This document shows positions 28,936 through 38,428 of a stretch of DNA of 64,000 bases, piece after piece; position 1 is the stretch's first letter; every line of letters begins with the position of its first letter. The stretch spans positions 1 to 64,000 of the forward strand of contig JACPYV010000040.1 of NCBI GenBank assembly GCA_016195825.1, in the 5' to 3' direction. The notes beneath the pieces are model-generated. The model was given only the letters and a program-made list of their open reading frames with translations. It had not been told where the DNA came from and made no database searches. Position numbers and translations under genes: made by a program. The DNA is from Burkholderiales bacterium. Lineage in GTDB: Bacteria; Pseudomonadota; Gammaproteobacteria; Burkholderiales; Burkholderiaceae_C.

Positions 28936-31900
28936 GCCCACCGATATCAGACCGCGACGAACGGCTGGCCGACATGCGTGCACAGGGCTTCACGTCGGAC
29001 GCCGACCTGCGTCGCGACGGCCCGTCCCCGCAACGCCACGCCGGCCCCGCATTGCCCCGCAGCGCCGACATGCCGGGGTACGCCGAACTGCACTGCCTAA
29101 CCGCCTTCAGCTTTTTGCGCGGTGCCTCCGAGCCCGCCGAACTGGTCGAGCGCGCCGTCACGCTCGGCTACCAGGCGCTGGCCATCACCGACGAATGCTC
29201 ACTGGCGGGCGTGGTGCGTGCCCACAAGCAGCTGCGTGAACTGCGCGAGGCGGCGCATCACGAGCTGCTGGAAGCAGCCCGCAGGGTCGGCCTGGCGGAC
29301 CTTGCCATTCCGCTGCCGCCCCTGCTCAAACTGCTGATCGGCAGTGAGTTCCTGGTGCGCGACGACACCGGCACACCGCGCTTCAAGCTCGTGCTGCTGG
29401 CGCAGAACCTGAACGGCTACGGCAACCTCAGCCAGTTCATCACCCGGCTGCGCCGCGCCAGCCCGGTCAAGGGCGAATACACGCTGCGCTGGCGCGAGAT
29501 CGCCCCCGAACTGCTGACCGACTGCCTCGCGCTGCTGGTGCTGCCCCGTGAGGCCAGTGACGCCGAGCTGCTGGTGCCGGCGCAGTGGGCACTGCAGCAC
29601 TTCACCGGCCGCGCGTGGATTGCCGTGGAACTGCTGCGCGAAGCCAGCGATGCGCTGTGGCTGCAGCGGCTGCAGCAGCTGTCCGACAACACCGCCCTGC
29701 CCCTGGTCGCCGCTGGCGACGTGCACTTCCATGTGCGCTCGCGCAAGGCCCTTCAGGACGTGATGACTGCCACCCGCCTGGGCCGCACGGTGGCCGCGTG
29801 CGGGTTCGACCTGCAGCCCAATGCCGAGCGACACCTGCGCACGCGCCAGCGCATCGCGCAGTTGGTGTCGCGGGAGCTGATGGCGCAGACGTTGAAGGTG
29901 GCAGAACGTTGCACGTTCGAGTTGACCGAGATTAGCTACCAGTACCCGAGCGAAGTGGTGCCGCCGGGGCGCACCGCCATGCAGCACCTGCGCGAGCAGA
30001 CCTACGCCGGCGCCGACGAACGCTGGCCAGATGGCGTACCTGAAAAATGGAAGCACCGCATCGAGCACGAACTCGCGCTGATCGAGGAGATGCGCTACGA
30101 GCACTACTTCCTCACCGTGGCCGAAGTGGTGACCTATGCGCGCAGCATCCACATCCTGTGCCAGGGCCGGGGCTCAGCAGCCAACAGCGTCGTCTGCTAC
30201 TGCCTCGCTATCACGTCGGTGGACCCCAAGGACGGCACACCGCTGTTCGAGCGCTTCATCAGCAAGGAGCGCGGCGAGCCGCCCGACATCGACGTCGACT
30301 TCGAGCACGACCGCCGCGAGCTGGTCATCCAGCACCTCTACGAAAAATACGGCCGCCACCGCGCTGCACTCACCGCCGTGGTCATCTGCTACCGCCCCCG
30401 CAGCGCCATCCGCGATGTGGGCAAGGCGCTGGGCTTCAGCGAAGAACAGCTGGAGATCATGCGCAAGGATCACAGCGGCTGGGTGTTCGACGTCTTCCCC
30501 GACGAGCACCGCGACGCATTGCTGGAGCGGCTGGGCCTGTCAAATGACGACCCGCGCCTGCTGCAGCTCATCACGCTGGCGCGCCAGCTCAACGGTCTCC
30601 TCGTCACCTCTCGCAGCACGTCGGCGGATTCGTGCTGACCGAGCAATCACTGGACCGTCTCGTGCCCATCGAGAACGCGACGATGCCGAACCGCAGCGTC
30701 ATCGAATGGGACAAGGACGACATCGACGAGCTGAAGATGATGAAGGTCGACGTGCTGGCGCTGGGCATGCTCAGCGCGCTGCGTCGTTGCTTCGAATTGA
30801 TCAACCCGATGCGTGGCACCACCTACGAGTTGGCCACCATTCCGCCGGACTGCAGCGACACCTACGACATGATCTGTGAGGCAGACACCATCGGTGTCTT
30901 CCAGATCGAAAGCCGCGCACAGATGTCCATGCTGCCGCGGCTGCGACCGCGCAAGTACTACGACCTCGTCGTCGAAGTCGCCATCGTGCGGCCTGGACCC
31001 ATTGAGGGCGGCATGGTGCATCCCTACCTGAAGAACCGCCAGCTGCCCCCCGGTCAAGCGAAATGTCCACCGGGCTTGGAAGATGCGCTGGAGCGCACCT
31101 GCGGCGTCCCCATCTTCCAAGAACAAGTCATGCAAGTGGCCATGATCGCTGCGGGATTCAGCGCGGGCGAGGCCGACCAATTGCGTCGCGCCATGGCCGC
31201 CTGGAAGCGACCCGGGGTGCTGGAGAAGTACTACGACAAGATCATCAACGGCATGCGCGAACGCGGCTACGAACGCGACTTCGCCGAAAGCATCTTTCGC
31301 CAGATCAAGGGCTTCTCCAGCTACGGCTTCCCGGAGTCGCATGCCGCCAGTTTCGCGCTGCTGACCTACGTCAGCTGCTGGTTCAAGCACCACGAGCCGG
31401 CGGCCTTCCTGTGCGCGCTGCTCAACTCCCAGCCATTGGGCTTCTACAGCCCCAGCCAGCTCGTGCAGGATGCACGCCGGCACAAGGTCGAAGTGCGCGC
31501 CATCGACGTCAACCACAGCCATCACGACAGCACGCTGGAACCACGCACGGGACAAGCCCGGATGCCAGTCTCGGTCGACCTGGGACCACCCGTCCCGCCA
31601 AAGCGCGACCAGCCCGCCGTTCGCCTCGGCTTGCACATGGTCGGCGGCTTGAGCAGGGAAGCCGCCCTGCGCATCGAAGCCGCCCGAGCCGAAGCACTGT
31701 TCGCCCACCCCCAAGACCTCGCCCACCGCGCCCGCCTCACCCAGGCCGATGCTGCCTGAGGACGACCTCGCACTACCTGCCGCCGCTGAGGGCGAGGAAG
31801 TACTGTGGGACTACGCCGCCACCGGCCTGACGCTGCGCCGCCACCCGCTGGCGCTCTTGCGCCCACGCCTGGCCCAGCAGGGCCTGCTGAGCGCCCGCCA

Positions 31901-32207
31901 GCTGGACGGCGTCATGAGCGGCCGCCGCGCCAAGGCCTGCGGCATCGTCACCGGCCGACAGAAGCCCCAGACTGCCAAGGGGACCCTCTTCGTCACGCTG
32001 GAAGACGAGACCGGCAACGTGCAGGTCATCGTCTGGCCCAAGGTCTACGAGGAACATCGCGGCACCATCCTTGGCGCGCGGCTGCTGGCGGTGGAGGGCG
32101 TCTGGCAGCGCGGCGATGGCGACGTGCGGCATCTGCTGGCCCATGGCTTTACAAATCTCAACTCGCTGCTGGGCCGACTGCCTACGGAGAGCCGGGATTT
32201 CCGGTGA
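28932..32207 (+). pseudogene. dnaE2: dnaE2, error-prone DNA polymerase III alpha, broken by two frame changes and an internal deletion
   Basis: Three frames encode consecutive pieces. Part 1 (28932-30638) has the PHP domain (GYAELHCLTAFSFLRGAS) and the catalytic GEPPDIDVDFEHDRR. Part 2 (30632-31759) continues with [32 protein letters not shown] and [14 protein letters not shown]. Part 3 (31749-32207) has WDYAATGLTLRRHPLALLRP and the OB fold. At about 30599 a single C is missing from CTCCCT, since [13 protein letters not shown] is restored by adding one. At about 31745 the frame changes again, and some tens of residues normally found between the [11 protein letters not shown] region and the LPEDDLALP region are absent. 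The second lesion cannot be a simple homopolymer read error, so the polymerase is very probably dead. imuA and imuB upstream are intact. Confidence 0.88.
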
Positions 32208-32291
32208 CCATCAGCACGATCACACCACCCGGTGTAAGTTGCGCCCACCCTGCGCCGACCGAGAGGTCAGCCTCCAGCCTCGAAAGCCCCC

Positions 32292-33260
32292 ATGCTGATC
32301 CGCACCCCTGCCCTGCACGAGCCCCGCACCAGCGACATCACCCCCCGCTCGGCCTATCTGAACCGCCGCGAGGCCCTGGCCGGCCTGGGACTGGCCGCCG
32401 CTTCGCCGCTGGCCCTGGCCCAGTCAGCATCCGGCGGCGGCAAGCTGGCCAAGCTGCCCGGTGCCCACTCGGCGGTGGCCGGCGCCATGGTGATGGACAA
32501 GCTCACCAGCTATGCCGACGCCAGCTCGTACAACAACTTCTACGAATTCGGCACCGACAAGGCCGACCCCGCATCCCACGCCCACACCCTCAAGACCCGG
32601 CCGTGGACGGTCAGCGTCGAGGGCGAATGCGCCAAGCCCGGCCGCTACGACATCGACGCACTGCTCAAGCTCAGCGCCATGGAGGAGCGCATCTACCGGC
32701 TGCGCTGCGTCGAGGGCTGGAGCATGGTCATCCCCTGGGTGGGCTATTCGCTGGCCGAGTTGCTGAAGAAGGCCGAGCCCACGTCCAAGGCCAAATACGT
32801 CGAATTCACCAGCCTGGCCGACAAGTCGCAAATGCCTGGCGTGCGCTCCGGCGTGCTGGACTGGCCCTACATCGAGGGCCTGCGCATCGACGAGGCCATG
32901 CACCCGCTGGCCATGCTGGTGTTTGGCATGTACGGCGAGGTGCTGCCCAACCAGAACGGCGCACCGCTGCGGCTGGCGGTGCCCTGGAAGTACGGCTTCA
33001 AGTCGGCCAAGAGCATCGTCAGGATCCGCTTCGTCGAGAAGGAACCGCTTTCCAGCTGGACCAAGGCGGCCCAGCAGGAATACGGCTTCTATTCCAACGT
33101 GAACCCGAACGTCAGCCACCCACGCTGGAGCCAGGCGGGCGAGCGCCGCATCGGCGAGGACGGCCTGTTCGCCAAGAAGCGACCGACGCTGATGTTCAAC
33201 GGCTACGAGGCGCAGGTGGGGCAGCTGTACGCCGGCATGGACCTGAAGAAGAACTACTGA
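32292..33260 (+). CDS. msrP: MsrP, periplasmic methionine sulfoxide reductase catalytic subunit
   Basis: 322 residues. A twin-arginine signal is seen ([21 protein letters not shown]). The molybdopterin-binding domain includes [12 protein letters not shown] near 78, the Mo-ligand cysteine in [14 protein letters not shown] near 138, and [15 protein letters not shown] near 235. It repairs oxidised methionines in periplasmic proteins, receiving electrons from MsrQ, encoded 4 bases downstream. Confidence 0.96.
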   Translation: MLIRTPALHEPRTSDITPRSAYLNRREALAGLGLAAASPLALAQSASGGGKLAKLPGAHSAVAGAMVMDKLTSYADASSYNNFYEFGTDKADPASHAHTLKTRPWTVSVEGECAKPGRYDIDALLKLSAMEERIYRLRCVEGWSMVIPWVGYSLAELLKKAEPTSKAKYVEFTSLADKSQMPGVRSGVLDWPYIEGLRIDEAMHPLAMLVFGMYGEVLPNQNGAPLRLAVPWKYGFKSAKSIVRIRFVEKEPLSSWTKAAQQEYGFYSNVNPNVSHPRWSQAGERRIGEDGLFAKKRPTLMFNGYEAQVGQLYAGMDLKKNY

Positions 33261-33264
33261 CGTG

Positions 33265-33972
33265 ATGAAACAGGACCTGTCGACGGCGTTGCAGGACAAG
33301 CGCCGGGCCGCCCCCAGCTTGTCCACTCCCCTCGGGGGACGGGCGGCGCGAAGTGCCGTCCAAGAGGCCTTGTTGAACCGGGCCGCCAAACCCGTTTTGT
33401 TCGTGCTGTGCCTGCTGCCTCTGGTCTGGCTGGTCTACGCCGCGGCCACCAACCAGCTGGGCGCCAACCCGGCCGAGGCGCTGATCCGCCGCCTGGGCGA
33501 CTGGACGCTGCGCGGCCTGTGGCTGACGCTGGCCATCACCCCGCTGCGCGAGGCTGCCGGCCTGGCGGCGCTGGCGCGCTTTCGGCGCATGCTGGGCGTG
33601 TTCACGTTCGCCTACGCGTCGCTGCACCTGCTGGCATACGGCTGGCTGGACATGGGGCTGGACTTCGGCGAAATCGCCGTCGACATCGCCAAGCGGCCCT
33701 TCATCCTGATGGGCTTCACGGCCTGGCTGCTGATGGTGCCGCTCGCGGCCACCAGCTTCAACAAGGCCATCAAGGCGCTCGGCGCCAAGCGCTGGCAGGT
33801 GCTGCACAAGGCGGTCTACGCAGTCTCGGTCATCGCGTTGCTGCATTTCATCTGGATGCGCGCCGGCAAGCACAACTTCGCCGAGCCGGCCGTCTACGGC
33901 GCGATCCTGACGGTGCTGTTGGGGTGGCGGCTCTGGAAGCGGGTAAGCACAAAACGGGGGCGGCTGGGATAA
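33265..33972 (+). CDS. msrQ: MsrQ, heme-binding membrane partner of MsrP
   Basis: 235 residues from ATG 33265. Six hydrophobic helices follow, with ALIRRLGDWTLRGLWLTLAITPLR near 70, RRMLGVFTFAYASLHLLAYG near 110 (heme His), and WQVLHKAVYAVSVIALLHFIWM near 176. It passes electrons from the quinone pool or flavins to MsrP. Unusually, residues about 14-28 are encoded by a GC-rich hairpin (33307-33347), lengthening the N-terminus by roughly 25 residues relative to normal MsrQ. Confidence 0.93.
   Translation: MKQDLSTALQDKRRAAPSLSTPLGGRAARSAVQEALLNRAAKPVLFVLCLLPLVWLVYAAATNQLGANPAEALIRRLGDWTLRGLWLTLAITPLREAAGLAALARFRRMLGVFTFAYASLHLLAYGWLDMGLDFGEIAVDIAKRPFILMGFTAWLLMVPLAATSFNKAIKALGAKRWQVLHKAVYAVSVIALLHFIWMRAGKHNFAEPAVYGAILTVLLGWRLWKRVSTKRGRLG
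33307..33347. repeat. Hairpin repeat inside the msrQ coding sequence
   Basis: Outer arms GCCGCCC / GGGCGGC and an inner CCCCTC-GGGGG stem. The same core occurs in the intergenic hairpins at 4651 and 23788, but here it is translated in frame (RAAPSLSTPLGGRAAR), which suggests insertion of an intergenic repeat unit into the gene's start region. Confidence 0.55.
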
Positions 33973-33996
33973 TTCGCGGTTCTGCCAGAACCGCCC

Positions 33997-35244
33997 ATGA
34001 ACAACCCCACTTCCATCGACGTCGCCATCCTCGGCGGCGGCCCCGCCGGCTGCAGCGCCGCGTCCTGGCTCGGCCAGCTCGGCCTGAAGACGCTCCTCGT
34101 CGAGCGTGAGCCTCGGCTTTGCGCCGCGCTGGCGGCGCTGGACTTCACGCAGGACTGGGTGCTGGGCCAGCCCGCCACGCGGCTGGCCGACCTCGCCGAA
34201 CAGTACGCCGCCCAGGCACGCGCCACACCGGGCCTTGCGTTGCGGCTGGGCGCTCAGGTCGAATCCGCCCGCCATTCACCCGAGGGCTGGGCGCTGCAGC
34301 TGGCAGGCGGCGAGCGCGTCCAGGCCCGGGCCTTGTTGGTCGCGACGGGCCTGCGTCTGCTGCGCCCGTCACGGTATTTCGCCTCCCCCCACCCCCGGGT
34401 GATGGACGCCGCCACGCTGACCGCGCGGCGCGCCACGCTGCCTCCTGGCCGCGTGCTGCTGCTGGGCGCGGGCGACAACGCGGCCGAGAACGCCCTCTTC
34501 CTGGCCGAGCGCGGCTTCGACGTCACGGTCTGGGCCCGCGGCGGCTGGCGCGCGCAGACCCACCTGGCCGAGCGTGCCGAGGCCCACCCGCGCATCCAGC
34601 TGCGCCTTTCCACGCCGCTGCCTGACACCCTGCTGCCCGACGCCGACGGCGTCACCGTCGGTGCGGAACGCTTCGACCACGCCGCCGCACTGCTGGGCTT
34701 CGAGCCCGAGCCCTCGGCCTTCGCGCTGCTGGACGAGCACGCCCGCCAGCACGCCTTCGTCGCCGGCGACGCCAGCGGCCGCTGGCACCCCTGCGTGCAG
34801 ACGGCGCTGGCCGACGGCGTCCAGGCCGCCAAGCAGATCGAGCAGGCGCTGCGCCCGCAGGCTGCCGCTGCGCCGCAGCGCTACAACAACCGCCAGGTCA
34901 TCCACCTGCAAGGCCTGCGTTTTCGCGCCAACCTGGGTGTGCTGGACTTCGAACGCACCGGGCCACAGCCCATCCAGGTCGATGCCGAGGTCAACCTTGG
35001 GGCGCTGCCCGTCGTCGCGCGCGACGCCGACATCGGCCATGTGCTGGACTACCGCCGCGTGCGCACGGCCATCATCGACGAGTGCACGGCCGAGCACACC
35101 GACCTGGTCGAAGCCTTGCTAGGCAAGCTCTGCAACCGCCTGATGAGCCTGCCCGGCGTCGTCGGCGTGCGCCTGAAGCTGACCAAGCTCGAAATCTTTC
35201 CCGACTGCGAAGTCGCAATCAGCACCGAACTGGGTGCATGGTGA
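33997..35244 (+). CDS. Fusion of FAD-dependent oxidoreductase and dihydroneopterin aldolase (FolB)
   Basis: 415 residues. Residues 1-290 form a Rossmann FAD enzyme like thioredoxin reductase ([18 protein letters not shown] at the start, [24 protein letters not shown] near 150, [25 protein letters not shown] near 250). No CxxC redox pair is visible. After a short linker, residues about 300-415 are Fol[22 protein letters not shown], the [24 protein letters not shown] segment with catalytic-type residues, and [18 protein letters not shown]. FolB makes 6-hydroxymethyl-dihydropterin in folate synthesis. The stop overlaps the ttcA start, matching the common folB-ttcA linkage. Confidence 0.85.
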   Translation: MNNPTSIDVAILGGGPAGCSAASWLGQLGLKTLLVEREPRLCAALAALDFTQDWVLGQPATRLADLAEQYAAQARATPGLALRLGAQVESARHSPEGWALQLAGGERVQARALLVATGLRLLRPSRYFASPHPRVMDAATLTARRATLPPGRVLLLGAGDNAAENALFLAERGFDVTVWARGGWRAQTHLAERAEAHPRIQLRLSTPLPDTLLPDADGVTVGAERFDHAAALLGFEPEPSAFALLDEHARQHAFVAGDASGRWHPCVQTALADGVQAAKQIEQALRPQAAAAPQRYNNRQVIHLQGLRFRANLGVLDFERTGPQPIQVDAEVNLGALPVVARDADIGHVLDYRRVRTAIIDECTAEHTDLVEALLGKLCNRLMSLPGVVGVRLKLTKLEIFPDCEVAISTELGAW

Positions 35245-35444
35245 ACAACATGTCTGAAGTTTTGGATTTCGCCGACCAGGCCGCCGCTGACAAGAAGGCG
35301 GCGTTCGAGATCAACAAGCTGTCCAAGCGCCTGCACCGGCAGGTGGGCCAGGCCATCACCGACTTCAACATGATCGAAGACGGCGACAAGGTCATGGTTT
35401 GCTTGTCGGGAGGCAAGGTTATTCGCACACCTCGATTTCTGTAA
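35238..35444 (+). pseudogene. ttcA: ttcA 5' fragment, cut at the PP-loop by the island
   Basis: The N-terminus of tRNA 2-thiocytidine synthetase TtcA is recognisable: [37 protein letters not shown]. The PP-loop SGGKDS then breaks after Lys; foreign codons (VIRTPRFL) and a stop follow, leaving 68 residues instead of about 300. The gene start is ATG 35238 (alternative ATG 35250). The remainder is not found in the window, so it should lie beyond the far end of the island. The last codons before the break (GTT TGC TTG TCG GGA) are less GC-biased than their neighbours, suggesting they belong to the crossover sequence brought by the element. Confidence 0.88.
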
Positions 35445-35598
35445 GGATCTTTAGTCGAGCTTTTCAACAGTTTTCATGGAGCCGGTCACTCGCCTATCAA
35501 GAAGGTCCCTCGAGGTTGTAAAGATCCCTGGGCTCACTACTAGTTGACAGTTCCCACTTGAATCGCAAGGATTGCGGCGCGCCAACTTCTTCGCCGCC

Positions 35599-36924
35599 AT
35601 GCCCCACGAACCTCAGCCCGCCGTCCAATCACCTGCGGCCTACACACGTGTGCTGGTCCAGAGACTCGGGCGCGGCACGAAGGCAAAAGGCATTCGCCGT
35701 GCATTCTTGGTTGAGCGCGAGACCGATCGAATCCTTGAACTTGAGACCGCGTTCCTCGACCACGAGTTCGGTCTCAGTGTGCTGAATACCCAGAAGGCGC
35801 TGTTGGTGGACTTGGCCTTCTTCCACCAGTGGTGCCTTCGTAAGAGAACTTTGGATCGGACTTGGCTGCCCCCGGCACATCGGGCTGCTGCGAATCTGGA
35901 CACCTTGACGAAGCAGGAAGTCAATGATTTGGCGCGCTGGTGCCAGCACGACGTGCTTGTGCTCATTGCCGCTGCGAAGCAAGCTGGCTCTGGCGTTCGC
36001 AAGTTGCCGCTTGGCGAAATCGTTGCCCACGGGACTCGAAACCGCCGACTGAGGTACATCTCTCGCTACCTGCAGTGGCTCACCGTCTCGCTCGCGACGG
36101 ACGAAAACACTGCCGCTCCCGATGTTTCGACACCCGAGATCCGAAGCCGAACGATCAAGCACCTGATCGACAAAAAGCTCATCAAAGAGCCCAAGTCTTC
36201 CGATCCGAAATCTCTAACCGCGACGGAGTCACGGGCACTTCGAAGTGCCCTTGCTGACAAAGACGAGTTTCCATCCGATGACGTCGGCACGCGCGATCGG
36301 CTGATCTTCGAACTCCTCTTGCAAGGCCTTCGTGCCGGTGAAGTCCTGAAGATTCGCTGCATCGACGTGTACGAGGATTACCCCCAAGATGGTCCCAAAA
36401 TCATCGCTGCGGTGAACGTCGTGCGGAAGGCCAACGATATCGATGACACGCGGATTTCGGAACCGGCGGTCAAGACTCTTACTGGGCTGCTGCCGATCCC
36501 TCGTCGATTGGCGAAGGACCTCACTGCCTACATTTGCAGCTCTCGCCGCGAGGCTGTCAATCTGTGCCGGACTGGCGACGAAACTCAATATTTGTTTGTC
36601 AACCACTCTGGCCCACGAATCGGCCAAGCTACCTCCCAGCGGAACATTAACCGGGTCGTGGCCAAGTTGAAAGGTCGCTTTGAACTTCCAGAAGACCTGC
36701 ATCCGCACTCGATGCGACACACTCACTTCACCGAGCTGGCGGACAACCTTCACAAGCAGGGTCGCAGCGATCAGCAGATTGGTGACCTGCTAATTCACAG
36801 GGGACGATGGGTGCCCAACAGCAAGGAGCCCGCACGGTACACACAGCGGGCCATCGTTGCCCAGTCAGCGGACTACATTGAGGCGCGAGACGCCGAGCTG
36901 CAAGGTGAAGTTTCCGGGGTTTGA
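35599..36924 (+). CDS. Tyrosine recombinase 1 of the integrase trio
   Basis: 441 residues from ATG 35599 (a TTG at 35572 is possible). The C-terminal catalytic domain is complete by eye: Arg in LLQGLRAGEVLKI near 244, Lys in VVRKANDIDD, HSMRHTHF near 370 (HxxR box), a second His in LLIHRGRW and the Tyr in ARYTQRAI near 414. It is therefore probably the active strand-exchange enzyme. First of four overlapping genes at the island edge, reading away from ttcA. Confidence 0.85.
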   Translation: MPHEPQPAVQSPAAYTRVLVQRLGRGTKAKGIRRAFLVERETDRILELETAFLDHEFGLSVLNTQKALLVDLAFFHQWCLRKRTLDRTWLPPAHRAAANLDTLTKQEVNDLARWCQHDVLVLIAAAKQAGSGVRKLPLGEIVAHGTRNRRLRYISRYLQWLTVSLATDENTAAPDVSTPEIRSRTIKHLIDKKLIKEPKSSDPKSLTATESRALRSALADKDEFPSDDVGTRDRLIFELLLQGLRAGEVLKIRCIDVYEDYPQDGPKIIAAVNVVRKANDIDDTRISEPAVKTLTGLLPIPRRLAKDLTAYICSSRREAVNLCRTGDETQYLFVNHSGPRIGQATSQRNINRVVAKLKGRFELPEDLHPHSMRHTHFTELADNLHKQGRSDQQIGDLLIHRGRWVPNSKEPARYTQRAIVAQSADYIEARDAELQGEVSGV

Positions 36925-38428
36925 CGCGCCGATCGATCGGCGGGTTTGGCGGGAGCGCGTTCAGATTCCCGAGCGGTTCTTCTCGGTAGACGGGCAGCGT
37001 TTCGTCCAAGTTGATCTGGAAAAGATGACAGTTCCTTCGGATGCGCGCAAACATTCAACCATTCAGCTGAAAAACAGTCTGCGCGCCCTATCAGATGCAA
37101 CGCGCCTGTCGGCCGCCTTCATGCTGATAGACGCCCTGGACGGGCACCGCAAAACCAGCACTGTCGAAAAATGGACATCTGAACTGGGCCTCTTCTGCCG
37201 AACGATTTCTGAGCTACTAGGGGATCGCAAACTCAACGTCATCACGTTGGGTATGTACCTGTGGTACGAGGAAATCAAAGGACCGTCGCAAGTCAAGATG
37301 CTTCGAGGTGCACTGCTCTACTGGATTTCGACGGGCGCGCCTGGTCTGCAGGCCGAACTGGTCACCCACCTGCAAACGAGCAGTCCCCGACCTCCCCGAG
37401 GAATGATCGCGGTACAGAACGACGACCCGACGGAGCGTCCGTTTTCCACCGCCCAGGTTCACGCAATTCTCGATGCAGTGGCGCAGCTCTATCGGGACCA
37501 CCGGTTTGATTCTCAGTCCAACTTCCTCTGGCGGCTGATGATTTCAGAGGCGGCTAGACCCTCGCAGATGAGTCTCATGCAGTTTGGCGACTTCACTATC
37601 AACCGAAACTCTGACGGGACTGTTAGATCCGTTCGGATGATGGCGGCCATGGTGAAGCAGGCTGGAGTTCCTGCTCGGTCCTACATGACCGAACACCGTC
37701 TGTCTCACGCGGTCGCGCATGCCTTCATGGAGCACCTGGACTACGTGGAGAAGTTGGCTGGCAAAAAGCCCGCAAATACCTGGCCGGTGTTCGGCGTTCA
37801 ACTGCCCAATCAGCAAGGCGGGCCTGCCGTATATGACAAAACCGGCATCACGATCGCGCATCTGATCCTAAGGTCTCGAAAGTTGATCGTAGAGGCCATT
37901 GACGACCTTGATGCTACGGATCTTTTCAACAGGCGGTTGAAGCACACAAAGCTCACCCACTTGGCCTCCGCGGGAGCCTCGGTTGACGTCTTGGCTCACG
38001 CCGGGTATCAGACATCGACCATCTCCCTTCAGCGCTACATCAACTTGACGGAGGAATCATTCGCCGAAATAGAGGCGCTACTTGAGGACGTGCACATAGA
38101 GATCGCCTCTGCCTTCGCCGGGGAAGTCATTGAGAGATCGGAGGCAACATTCAAGGATCCGGAGCATCGGATCGTTGCGCCTTCGCTAGACGATGACCTG
38201 GGGGCCTGCGGCGCAGTGCCATGTTCCGTCCTTGCTTCTTACGGCTGCTATGGGTGCCATCGGTTCCAGGCCTTCAGAGATGGTCCACATGAAATGCTCG
38301 AAGCAAAGCTAGTCGCCGACCAGGAACGTGCTCGCGCTGCCGGACTCCCGGCGCAGACAGTTCAACTCAACGAGCGCACCCTCGCCAACGTTCGCCATGT
38401 AATCAGCATCGTTAGGGAGCGTTCGTAG
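36905..38428 (+). CDS. Tyrosine recombinase-like protein 2 with C-terminal cysteine cluster
   Basis: 507 residues from GTG 36905, which overlaps the previous gene by 20 bases; a TTG at 36857 is an alternative. The catalytic fold shows Arg in SEAARPSQMSLMQF near 217, RRLKHTKLTHLA near 343 (box II variant), LAHAGYQTST near 365 and RYINL with the likely Tyr near 377. The tail carries CGAVPC...YGCYGC near 435-452, resembling a zinc site. It ends overlapping gene 3 (TAGTG), so the trio is translationally coupled. Confidence 0.75.
   Translation: MKFPGFDAPIDRRVWRERVQIPERFFSVDGQRFVQVDLEKMTVPSDARKHSTIQLKNSLRALSDATRLSAAFMLIDALDGHRKTSTVEKWTSELGLFCRTISELLGDRKLNVITLGMYLWYEEIKGPSQVKMLRGALLYWISTGAPGLQAELVTHLQTSSPRPPRGMIAVQNDDPTERPFSTAQVHAILDAVAQLYRDHRFDSQSNFLWRLMISEAARPSQMSLMQFGDFTINRNSDGTVRSVRMMAAMVKQAGVPARSYMTEHRLSHAVAHAFMEHLDYVEKLAGKKPANTWPVFGVQLPNQQGGPAVYDKTGITIAHLILRSRKLIVEAIDDLDATDLFNRRLKHTKLTHLASAGASVDVLAHAGYQTSTISLQRYINLTEESFAEIEALLEDVHIEIASAFAGEVIERSEATFKDPEHRIVAPSLDDDLGACGAVPCSVLASYGCYGCHRFQAFRDGPHEMLEAKLVADQERARAAGLPAQTVQLNERTLANVRHVISIVRERS

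Noticed and set aside
30560-30650. Programmed frameshift in dnaE2
   Set aside because: No slippery heptamer or downstream structure is evident, and the second frame change removes residues, so decay explains the data better.
31805-33265. Plus-strand open frame of 486 residues across the dnaE2 end and msrP
   Set aside because: Out of frame with both recognisable genes; low-complexity Arg/Pro content typical of a high-GC shadow.
35418-36000. tRNA gene or classical phage att site at the island boundary
   Set aside because: No tRNA-like cloverleaf seen; the junction lies in ttcA coding sequence instead.
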